Shown piece after piece: positions 1-5,161 of a stretch of DNA of 5,315 nucleotides (position 1 is the first letter of the stretch; every line of letters starts with the position of its first letter). The notes under the pieces are model-generated. The model saw nothing but the letters and a program-made list of their open reading frames with translations, searched no databases and was not told the DNA's origin. Both the position numbers and the translations under genes were made by a program. The stretch is from NCBI GenBank assembly GCA_023390705.1, contig JAEWCI010000230.1:1-5315 (forward strand), read 5' to 3'. This stretch comes from Pseudomonadota bacterium. Its GTDB lineage: Bacteria > Pseudomonadota > Alphaproteobacteria > Acetobacterales > Acetobacteraceae.

Positions 1-933
1 CCACATCTCCAGGTCGCGCTCCGCGGTCCAGATGCGCGGGCGGTCGAGGCCGCTGGCCTCGTCGAAGGCGCGGGAGACGTTGAAGGGCATGCAGTGCTCG
101 AAGATCACCCAATTGCCGTAGCGCGGCCGCATGTGGTCCATGCAGTCGTCGTAGATCTGCTTCAGGGTCCAGCCCTTCGCCACCCCCTGCTTCACCCGGG
201 CGAACAGCGTGCCGGTGAAGTCCGCCGTGTCGGCCAGGCCCTGGGCGATGTCGGATTTGGTCAGCAGGGCGCGCCCACGGCCCGGCACCAGCTTCTCCGG
301 CCCCAGTTCGCGGATGGCCTCCAGCGTCGCCGGCCAGTCGGTGAAATGGGCGTCGCCGCAATAGGGGGTGGCGGCGAATTCCACCGTGTCGCCGGCGAAG
401 AGCACCTTCTCCTTCGGCAGCCAGACCACCGTGTCGCCCATGGTGTGGGCCCGGCCGATATGGATGACCTGCGCCTCACGCGCCCCCAGCCAGAGCGTCA
501 TGCGCCGCTGGAAGCTATGGGTCGGCCAGGTCAGGCCGGGGATGCTTTCCTTGCCGCGGAACAGCCGCGGGAAGCGGCCGATCTCGCTGTCCATGTCCTG
601 CTGGCCGCGCTCGACGATCAGTTCCCGCGTCACCTCGGAACAGATGATGTTCCGCACCGCCGGGTAGCCGCTGGCGCCGAGCACCCGCACCGCGTGGTAG
701 TGCGTCAGCACCAACTGGGTCACCGGCAGCGGCGTGACGGTAGAGATCCTTGCCATCACGTCCTGCGCCATGGCCGGCGTCGCCTGGGCGTCCACCACCA
801 CTACGCCGTCCGGCCCGAGGATCACTCCCGAATTCGGGTCGCCTTCCGCCGTGTAGGCGTAGAGGCCGGGGCCGAGTTCGTCGAAGGAGACCTGCTTTTC
901 CGAGAGGTCATTCGCGGAGGCGAAGGCGGCCAT
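1..933 (-). CDS. MBL-fold metallo-hydrolase with altered metal-binding motif (3' end outside the window)
   Basis: 311 codons are open from the ATG at 931-933 to the window edge, with no stop reached. The start is supported by a GAGGAG ribosome binding site 5 nt upstream. The order of elements is that of the metallo-beta-lactamase superfamily: a GVVVVDAQ strand (residues 43-50), the LTHYHAVR motif (76-83), GRAHTMGDTVVWLP (160-173) with the expected His163, and LFAGDTVE (178-185) with the bridging-type Asp182. The superfamily HxHxDH motif reads His78-Tyr-His80-Ala-Val-Arg83, so the second-metal Asp and His are replaced, and the usual C-terminal GHG reads Gly218-Arg219-Gly220. A Trp/Cys/His-rich C-terminal part follows (about 255-311). 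No signal peptide is visible, so it is probably cytoplasmic. Known for the superfamily: hydrolysis of thioesters, lactones or phosphoesters with one or two metals. The substrate here cannot be named. By the layout, few residues are probably missing (inference). It is divergent from the MarR gene. Confidence 0.9.
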   Translation of the reverse strand, partial: MAAFASANDLSEKQVSFDELGPGLYAYTAEGDPNSGVILGPDGVVVVDAQATPAMAQDVMARISTVTPLPVTQLVLTHYHAVRVLGASGYPAVRNIICSEVTRELIVERGQQDMDSEIGRFPRLFRGKESIPGLTWPTHSFQRRMTLWLGAREAQVIHIGRAHTMGDTVVWLPKEKVLFAGDTVEFAATPYCGDAHFTDWPATLEAIRELGPEKLVPGRGRALLTKSDIAQGLADTADFTGTLFARVKQGVAKGWTLKQIYDDCMDHMRPRYGNWVIFEHCMPFNVSRAFDEASGLDRPRIWTAERDLEMW

Positions 934-938
934 GGGGT

Positions 939-944
939 CTCCTC
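939..944 (-). promoter_or_regulatory. Ribosome binding site of the MBL hydrolase gene
   Basis: On the minus strand the bases read GAGGAG followed by a 5-nt spacer (ACCCC) and ATG. It is a near-consensus Shine-Dalgarno site and fixes the start of the hydrolase at 933. Confidence 0.8.
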
Positions 945-1185
945 GGGTTCTGGTCCGGCTTCAGGAATTGGCCCGGCGGATGGCCCGTGCCAAGTCGGGA
1001 AAGGGGCCGGCCGTTCGGCAGGCTGGCGGGCGGTGCCGGCCAGGGGCCATGTGCGGGGGATGCGTGCTGTGCCGGGCATCACCGCATCTTAACGCCGGCC
1101 GGCGGTTCGCGGGCGCCCGATTCCTCGCCGGTGCCGCCCTGGGGGCCGTGCCGTCGCGACAGGCCGCCGGCGCCACCCTTTCCGG
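945..1185. other. Divergent intergenic gap without recognisable gene
   Basis: Between the hydrolase ribosome binding site and the MarR promoter I see no convincing gene on either strand. The open frames here are arginine-, proline- and glycine-rich translations typical of GC-rich shadows, without a good ribosome binding site. No tRNA, strong hairpin with T-tract, or clear sigma-70 promoter for the hydrolase was found. The hydrolase promoter presumably lies here but I cannot place it. Confidence 0.5.
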
Positions 1186-1214
1186 TTGACCGCCGCCACC
1201 TGTCAGTTTCAAAT
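1186..1214 (+). promoter_or_regulatory. Candidate sigma-70 promoter of the MarR gene
   Basis: TTGACC (1186-1191, 5 of 6 consensus bases) is followed after 17 bp by TCAAAT (1209-1214, 4 of 6). A start of transcription about 7 nt past the -10 box would fall near 1221, directly at the ATG at 1222, so the transcript could be leaderless. This fits the lack of any Shine-Dalgarno site before either nearby ATG. It is inferred from sequence match only; the TTG of the -35 box could also be misread as a start codon. Confidence 0.45.
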
Positions 1215-1218
1215 GAAA
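1207..1218. promoter_or_regulatory. Palindromic operator candidate TTTCAAATGAAA
   Basis: This is a perfect inverted repeat TTTCA-N2-TGAAA in an otherwise GC-rich background. It overlaps the proposed -10 box and lies just before the MarR coding start. It is bracketed by a direct repeat TGTCAG at 1201-1206 and 1223-1228, 22 bp apart. MarR proteins commonly bind short AT-rich palindromes over their own promoters as dimers, so autorepression is the natural reading. Binding itself is inferred, not shown. Confidence 0.5.
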
Positions 1219-1221
1219 TCA

Positions 1222-1698
1222 ATGTCAGGCGATACGCAGGCGGGGGAATTCCGGCTGGAGGAATTCCTGCCCTACCGGCTCTCGGTGGCCGCCAATCGCA
1301 CGGCGCGCCTCTTCGCGCAGCGCTATTCCACGGCATTCGGGCTCTCCATCCCGGAATGGCGGGTGCTGGCGGTGGTCGGCCGCTTCGGCGGCCTGTCCTC
1401 GACGGAGGTGGCGGAGCGCACTGCCATGGACAAGGTGAAGGTCAGCCGCGCGGTCCATGCGTTGGTCGGCCGCGGATTGCTGCGCCGCCGCGCGGACACC
1501 GCGGACCGCCGCGTGCAGCGGCTGGAATTCACCACCGCCGGCCGCCGGGTGCACGCGGGCATCGTGCCCCTGGCCCGCCAGTTGGAGGCCGAGCTTCTCG
1601 CCGGGCTGGCGGAGCCGGACCGCACGGCGCTCTCCGCCGCGCTGGCGGCGCTTGAGGCACGGCTGGCCGGACTCGGCGCCGCGGACGGGCCGGACTAG
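1222..1698 (+). CDS. MarR-family winged-helix transcriptional regulator
   Basis: The protein is 158 residues from the ATG at 1222. Alternative in-frame starts are ATG 1213 (161 residues) and TTG 1186 (170 residues). I prefer 1222 because the palindrome and -10 box occupy 1207-1218 and no start has a ribosome binding site, but 1213 remains possible. The layout is that of MarR dimers: N-terminal helix with LPYRLSVAANR (residues 16-26), LSIPEWRVLAVVGRFG (41-56), DNA-recognition helix region LSSTEVAERTAMDKVKVSRAV (58-78), a wing with DRR at 95-97 running to TTAG (104-107), and C-terminal dimerisation helices (about 108-150). Known for the family: ligand-released repression, often of catabolic or efflux genes, commonly including the regulator itself. 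The MBL hydrolase gene lies divergently, nearly 290 bp away, and may be a target, which is inference. The stop codon is the first three bases of a structured repeat. Confidence 0.92.
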   Translation: MSGDTQAGEFRLEEFLPYRLSVAANRTARLFAQRYSTAFGLSIPEWRVLAVVGRFGGLSSTEVAERTAMDKVKVSRAVHALVGRGLLRRRADTADRRVQRLEFTTAGRRVHAGIVPLARQLEAELLAGLAEPDRTALSAALAALEARLAGLGAADGPD

Positions 1699-1800
1699 CG
1701 CGGATCGCGGACGGGCGTGAACGCCCGGGAGCGTGAATCCGCTCGACAGACAATGATCTACGGCGGATTGGCATTCAATTCTGGACGCAATCCGCTGTAG
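1696..1800 (+). repeat. Structured 3' repeat, copy A (starts on the MarR stop codon)
   Basis: This copy pairs with a second one at 2543-2649; the first 62 nt of the two match at 53 positions (about 85%). Its folding elements are: an outer stem 1696-1705 with 1737-1746 (8 of 10 paired); inside it a hairpin CGGGCG-TGAA-CGCCCG at 1712-1727; then the linker ACAGACAATGA (1746-1756), identical in both copies; then a long hairpin 1758-1800. A GAGCG/CGCTC hairpin (1729-1744) could compete with the outer stem. It sits between the MarR gene and the next gene, in the sense orientation. It might act as transcript-end stabiliser, attenuator, or dispersed intergenic repeat; the sequence alone does not decide. 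Confidence 0.8.
1758..1800 (+). terminator. Long 3' hairpin of repeat copy A; possible terminator without T-tract
   Basis: A 13-position stem pairs 1758-1770 with 1788-1800: twelve Watson-Crick pairs and one G-U (G1762 with T1796), around a 17-nt loop. It lies 60 nt after the MarR stop. No run of T follows, so it is not a standard intrinsic terminator. Another short inverted repeat, CCGGC-CT-GCCGG at 1801-1812, abuts it. The stem itself is certain; the termination role is a guess. Confidence 0.35.
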
Positions 1801-1873
1801 CCGGCCTGCCGGCGGAAATCCTTTGCCCCGGGGGCCGTGAAGCGCCGGGCCGAAAGAAAGCCGATGCCGTCAT

Positions 1874-1902
1874 GTGACGATGGCAACAGGCTGGCCTATG
1901 TT
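1874..1902 (+). promoter_or_regulatory. Weak sigma-70-like promoter before the double-domain secreted protein
   Basis: GTGACG (1874-1879) and TATGTT (1897-1902), each matching four of six consensus bases, are separated by 17 bp. Transcription would begin near 1909, giving a leader of about 25 nt that contains the ribosome binding site. The match is modest and could be chance. Confidence 0.3.
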
Positions 1903-1922
1903 CCCGTCAGGGAAACCCGTTC

Positions 1923-1928
1923 GAGGAG
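1923..1928 (+). promoter_or_regulatory. Ribosome binding site deciding the start at 1934
   Basis: GAGGAG is followed by a 5-nt spacer (ATCGC) and ATG at 1934. This favours 1934 over an in-frame GTG at 1874, whose extra 20 residues would push the signal peptide inward from the N-terminus. Confidence 0.85.
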
Positions 1929-1933
1929 ATCGC

Positions 1934-2545
1934 ATGTTGCGTCGCGCGCTTCTGGCCCTGCTGTTCGGCATCGCGGCGGGCGCCGCACCGGCTGCATGGG
2001 CCCAGTCCAATGACCCCTCCTTCAGGGTGGTGAACAACACGCCGGATGTCGTGGAACGGGTCTTCGCCTCGCCATCCAGCCAGAGCAACTGGGGCCGGGA
2101 CCGGCTGGGCGACGAGGTCATCCGCCCCGGTGCCAGCTACATCATCCGCCTGCCCGTGGGCGAATGCGTCTATGACATCCGCATCGTCTATCAGGGTGGC
2201 AGGGCGGAAGAACGGCGCAACGTGAACACCTGCAACATCGTCAACGTAACCCTGGGCGAAGCGCGCCAGGGCCAGGGCCAGGCCCAGGGCGGCGGCAATC
2301 CCTCCTTCCACCTCGCTAACCAGAGCAGCCGCACGGTCCTCTCCCTCTTCGCCTCGCCCAGTTCGCAGCAGAACTGGGGGCCGGACCGGCTGGGCAACGA
2401 CATGGTCGAGCCGGGGCAGATCTACGCCATCCGCCTGCCGCTCGGCGAATGCATCTACGACCTGCGGATCGTCTTCAGCGACCGCCAGGCGCAGGAAAGG
2501 CGCAACGTGAATCTCTGCAACATCGTCAACTACGTGCTGCGCTAG
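1934..2545 (+). CDS. Secreted protein with two tandem copies of a cysteine-paired domain, function unknown
   Basis: 203 residues. An N-terminal signal peptide is clear: MLRR, a hydrophobic core (residues 5-18), and an AWA motif with cleavage likely after Ala23, so the product is periplasmic or exported. The mature part is a duplication: residues 28-107 and 123-202 align without gaps at an offset of 95, with 47 of 80 identical. Shared blocks are FASPSSQ (44-50; 139-145), NWG and DRLG, IRLP, GEC-x-YD, ERRNVN and CNIVN. Each copy has two cysteines 22 apart (78/100 and 173/195), likely a disulfide per domain. A Gln/Gly linker (108-122) joins them. I recall single and double forms of this SPSS/WG domain as uncharacterised exported proteins of Alphaproteobacteria, from memory and not checked; I know no assigned function. 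No catalytic motif is seen, and a structural or ligand-binding role is only a guess. The start is set by GAGGAG at 1923. The stop codon begins repeat copy B. Confidence 0.88.
   Translation: MLRRALLALLFGIAAGAAPAAWAQSNDPSFRVVNNTPDVVERVFASPSSQSNWGRDRLGDEVIRPGASYIIRLPVGECVYDIRIVYQGGRAEERRNVNTCNIVNVTLGEARQGQGQAQGGGNPSFHLANQSSRTVLSLFASPSSQQNWGPDRLGNDMVEPGQIYAIRLPLGECIYDLRIVFSDRQAQERRNVNLCNIVNYVLR
2265..2288 (+). repeat. Hexamer tandem repeat in the interdomain linker
   Basis: Three exact copies of GCCAGG (2265-2282) and one copy with a single mismatch (CCCAGG, 2283-2288) encode most of the Gln/Gly linker between the two domains. Since the unit is six bases, gain or loss of units keeps the reading frame and would only change linker length. 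Confidence 0.75.
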
Positions 2546-2649
2546 AGCAGATCGCGGACGGGCATGAACGCCCGGGAGCGCGAAGTTGCTCTACAGACAA
2601 TGACCTGCAGCGTTTTGCGCGTTCAGGATGACGCGCAGAACGCTGTGGG
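2543..2649 (+). repeat. Structured 3' repeat, copy B (starts on the stop codon of the secreted protein gene)
   Basis: This is the counterpart of 1696-1800, in the same orientation and again beginning with the upstream gene's TAG. The outer stem pairs TAGAGCA (2543-2549) perfectly with TGCTCTA (2587-2593). It encloses the hairpin CGGGC/GCCCG (2559-2563 with 2570-2574). The linker ACAGACAATGA (2593-2603) is identical to copy A, followed by a long hairpin 2604-2649. Differences from copy A mostly preserve pairing. It lies in the convergent gap before the end of the molybdenum hydroxylase gene. Confidence 0.8.
2604..2649 (+). terminator. Long 3' hairpin of repeat copy B; possible terminator without T-tract
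   Basis: An 18-position stem (2604-2621 with 2632-2649) has no mismatch when read as plus-strand RNA: 15 Watson-Crick pairs and three G-U pairs (2606/2647, 2607/2646, 2615/2638), with a 10-nt loop. On the minus strand those three would be A/C mismatches, so the plus-strand transcript is the better folder. No T-run follows. Between convergent genes it could block read-through, but that is inference. Confidence 0.4.
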
Positions 2650-2701
2650 CCACAGTGCCAGGCGCGGCGCCATGCCACCCTGGCGGCAGCCGGGCCGGCG
2701 A

Positions 2702-2736
2702 GGCCCCCTCCCCCGCCGCGACGGGAAAGGGGGGCC
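2702..2736 (-). terminator. GC-rich hairpin just past the hydroxylase stop, possible terminator without T-tract
   Basis: Seven G-C pairs (2702-2708 with 2730-2736) extend, after one mismatch, through three G-U pairs and two more G-C pairs when read as minus-strand RNA. It starts 6 nt after the stop of the minus-strand gene. There is no T-tract beyond it, so intrinsic termination is doubtful; Rho-dependent ending or 3'-end protection would be equally consistent. Confidence 0.35.
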
Positions 2737-2742
2737 GGCCGC

Positions 2743-5073
2743 TCAGGCCGCCCGCTTCGTCCCGGCGATGGCCTGCCACACGGCCTCCGGCGTCGCCGGC
2801 ATGTCTATGCTGCGCACGCCGTCATCGGCCAGCGCATCCACCAAGGCATTGATCAGCGCCGGCGGCGAGCCGACCGCCCCGGCCTCCCCGGCGCCCTTCA
2901 CGCCCAGCGGGTTCGTCTCGCAGGGTACCTCGATGAGGTCCACCTCGACATCCGGCAGGTCGGAGGCGCGCGGCAGGGCGTAGTCCTGGAAGCTGGCCGA
3001 GAGGAGCTGGCCGCTTTCCCTGTCATAGGCGGTGCGTTCCAGCAGCGCCTGGCCCAGCCCCTGCGCCACGCCGCCATGCACCTGGCCGCGCACGATCAGC
3101 GGGTTGAGGGCGTGGCCGACATCGTCCACCACGATGTAGCGCACCACGCCGACCGTGCCGGTATCGGGGTCCACCTCCACCTCGGCGATGTGGCAGCCAT
3201 TGGGGAAGGTGTGGGACTTGATTTCCGCCACCTCGGCCGCGTCCAGCAGCGTCGCGCTTTCGCCCTTGGCCGCCCGGGCCCGCTGCGCCGCGGCCAGTTC
3301 CAGGATGCCGATGCCGCGGTCGGTGCCGACCACGCCGAAGCGGCCCTGGCCGAATTCGATATCGGCCACGGCGGCCTCCAGATGCTCCGACGCCGCCTGC
3401 TTCCCCTTCTCGATCACCGAGGCGGTGGTTGCCAGGATGGCCTGGCCTTCCGAATAGAGGCTGCGCGCGCCGCCGGTGCCGCCGCCGGTCGGGATGGCGT
3501 CGGAATCGCCCTGGGTGATGCGGATCTTCTCGATCGGCACGCCCAGCTCATGGCTGGTCATCATGGCATAGGCCGTTTCGTGCCCCTGGCCGGTGGACTG
3601 GGTGCCGACCAGCACCTCCACCATGCCGTCCTCCGCGAAGCGCACCTCCGCGCGTTCGGTCGGGTCGCCGCCGGTGGCTTCCAGGTAATAGGCCAGGCCG
3701 ATGCCGCGCCGCCTACCCTGCGCCGCCGCCGCCGACCGCCGCGCCGGGAAGCCGGCCCAGTCGATCTTCTTCAGCGCGGCCTCCAGCACGGTGGCGAATT
3801 CGCCGCTGTCGTAGCGCTGGCCCATGGCGCTGGTGAAGGGCATGGCGCTGGCGGGCACCATGTTGCGCTTCCGCAGCTCGATGCGGTCGATGTTCAGCTC
3901 GCGCGCCGCGGTGTCGATCAGCCGCTCCACTAGGTAGTTGCTCTCCGGCCGTCCGGCGCCGCGATAGGCGTCCACCGGCGTGGTGTTGGTCAGCACGCCG
4001 ATGACATGGGCGTGGATCGCCTGGAAGCCATAGACGCTGGCCAGCACCTTGGTCCCCGCCATGGTCGGGATATAGGGCCCGAAGGTGGAGAAATAGGCGC
4101 CCATGCCGGCGTAATTCCTTGTCCGCAGCGCCAGGAATTTGCCGTCCCCGTCCAGCGCCAGCTCGCCCAGGGTGATGTTGTCGCGGCCATGGGTGTCGGC
4201 CAGGAAGGCCTCCATCCGGTCGCTCGTCCATTTCACCGGCCGGCCCAGGCGGCGGGCGGCGAAGCAGACCAGCACATGCTCGGCATAGAGGAACAGCTTC
4301 ATGCCGAAGCCGCCGCCGACATCCGGCGTGACGACACGGAATTTCTCCTCCGGCAGCTTGAACACCGCGCTGGCAAGAAGTCCCTTCACCAGCCAGGAGC
4401 CCTGGGTATTGGTGTGCAGGGTGAATTTGCCCTCCGCCTGGTCGTAGCTGGCCAGGGCCGCCCGCGCCTCCATGGAGGAGACGACGATGCGGTTGTTCAC
4501 CACGGTCAGGCGGGTGACATGCGCCGCCTGGGCGAACAGCGCGTCGGCCTTGGCCTTGTCGCCGGTTTCCCAGTCGAAGCAGATATTGTCGGGGACATTG
4601 TCCCAGACCCGCGGCTGGCCGGGCTGCCAGGCGGTGGCGAGGTCGGTGGCGGAGGGCAGTTCCTCATACGCCACCACCACGGCCTCGGCGCCGTCACGCG
4701 CCGCCTGGGGGGTTTCCGCCACCACGAAGGCCACGGGGTCGCCGACATGGCGCACCCGTTCCTCCGCCAGCGCGTAATGCGGCGTCTCGGCGCGGCGGCT
4801 GCCGTCGCGGTTCTTCAGCGGGATGGCGCAGGGCAGTTCGCCCAACCCCTCGGCACGCAGGTCGGCGGCGGTGAAGACGCCCAGCACGCCGGGCACCGCC
4901 TTCGCCGGGGCGGTGTCGATGGAGAGGATGCGGGCCGCGGCGTAGGGGCTGCGCAGGACCACGCCATGCGCCTGCCCTTCGGCGGCGATGTCATCCGTGT
5001 AGCGCCCGTCGCCCCGGAGCAGGCGCGGGTCCTCGATGCGACGCAGCGGCTGGCTCAGCCCGAACTTGGCCAT
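2743..5073 (-). CDS. Xanthine dehydrogenase-family molybdopterin-binding (large) subunit, CoxL-like form II
   Basis: 776 residues, complete, the usual size for a stand-alone large subunit. It is the molybdenum-bearing catalytic chain of an aerobic hydroxylase, which inserts water-derived oxygen into C-H bonds of N-heterocycles, aldehydes or related compounds in the cytoplasm. The N-terminus (QPLRRIEDPRLLRGDGRYTDDI, starting at residue 8) is typical of CoxL-like proteins and fixes the start. The N-terminal a/b hammerhead domain covers about 20-140. Cofactor-binding motifs follow: GGGFGMK (253-259), the active-site loop AYRGAGR (369-375), QSTGQGHE (492-499), GGTGGARS (531-538) and GVKGAGEAG (724-732) with the catalytic-base Glu730. 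In true CO dehydrogenase the loop is AYxCSFR; here Gly372 replaces the copper-binding Cys, so CO oxidation is unlikely. Its partners, a [2Fe-2S] small subunit and an FAD medium subunit, are not next to it: upstream is an unrelated gene end and downstream a convergent gene. The substrate is unknown. Confidence 0.95.
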   Translation of the reverse strand: MAKFGLSQPLRRIEDPRLLRGDGRYTDDIAAEGQAHGVVLRSPYAAARILSIDTAPAKAVPGVLGVFTAADLRAEGLGELPCAIPLKNRDGSRRAETPHYALAEERVRHVGDPVAFVVAETPQAARDGAEAVVVAYEELPSATDLATAWQPGQPRVWDNVPDNICFDWETGDKAKADALFAQAAHVTRLTVVNNRIVVSSMEARAALASYDQAEGKFTLHTNTQGSWLVKGLLASAVFKLPEEKFRVVTPDVGGGFGMKLFLYAEHVLVCFAARRLGRPVKWTSDRMEAFLADTHGRDNITLGELALDGDGKFLALRTRNYAGMGAYFSTFGPYIPTMAGTKVLASVYGFQAIHAHVIGVLTNTTPVDAYRGAGRPESNYLVERLIDTAARELNIDRIELRKRNMVPASAMPFTSAMGQRYDSGEFATVLEAALKKIDWAGFPARRSAAAAQGRRRGIGLAYYLEATGGDPTERAEVRFAEDGMVEVLVGTQSTGQGHETAYAMMTSHELGVPIEKIRITQGDSDAIPTGGGTGGARSLYSEGQAILATTASVIEKGKQAASEHLEAAVADIEFGQGRFGVVGTDRGIGILELAAAQRARAAKGESATLLDAAEVAEIKSHTFPNGCHIAEVEVDPDTGTVGVVRYIVVDDVGHALNPLIVRGQVHGGVAQGLGQALLERTAYDRESGQLLSASFQDYALPRASDLPDVEVDLIEVPCETNPLGVKGAGEAGAVGSPPALINALVDALADDGVRSIDMPATPEAVWQAIAGTKRAA

Positions 5074-5077
5074 CTGA

Positions 5078-5083
5078 TCCCCC
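5078..5083 (-). promoter_or_regulatory. Ribosome binding site of the hydroxylase gene
   Basis: The minus strand reads GGGGGA, then a short spacer (TCAG after the final A), then ATG. It is purine-rich but an imperfect Shine-Dalgarno match; the start is supported mainly by the family-typical N-terminus. Confidence 0.5.
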
Positions 5084-5148
5084 GTCTCTCTTGCTGCCCC
5101 AACAATTGCGGCGATGCGGGCCGGCGTGAAGGGGGGGCGGGCCGCGAA

Positions 5149-5160
5149 GCGCCGAAGCGC
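5149..5160 (-). other. Small UUCG hairpin after the stop of the upstream gene
   Basis: Read on the minus strand, GCGC-TTCG-GCGC forms a short stem closed by the very stable C(UUCG)G tetraloop, one base past the TGA. With only four pairs and no T-tract it is a weak terminator candidate. The hydroxylase starts 88 bp after the stop, so the two genes could still be co-transcribed. Confidence 0.3.
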
Positions 5161-5161
5161 A

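Noticed and set aside
975..1000. Sigma-54-like box TGGCACG on the minus strand upstream of the MBL hydrolase
   Set aside because: The second half should be TTGC-like about 4 nt further on; here it reads ATCC and the GG/GC spacing fails.
94..1092. 332-codon plus-strand open frame
   Set aside because: It is an antisense shadow of the MBL hydrolase: His/Arg/Gly-rich, without a ribosome binding site or recognisable domain. The opposite strand carries clear MBL motifs.
750..1655. 301-codon plus-strand open frame across the intergenic gap and the MarR gene
   Set aside because: Pro/Arg/Gly-rich and out of frame with the convincing MarR protein; a GC-rich artefact.
1801..1812. CCGGCCTGCCGG inverted repeat as a separate regulatory site
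   Set aside because: Such short GC palindromes are common in this base composition. It has no counterpart after the second repeat copy, so it is mentioned only as a neighbour of the hairpin.
3076..3933. 285-codon plus-strand open frame inside the hydroxylase
   Set aside because: A shadow of the well-conserved minus-strand hydroxylase, with His/Gly/Ala-rich composition and no domain.
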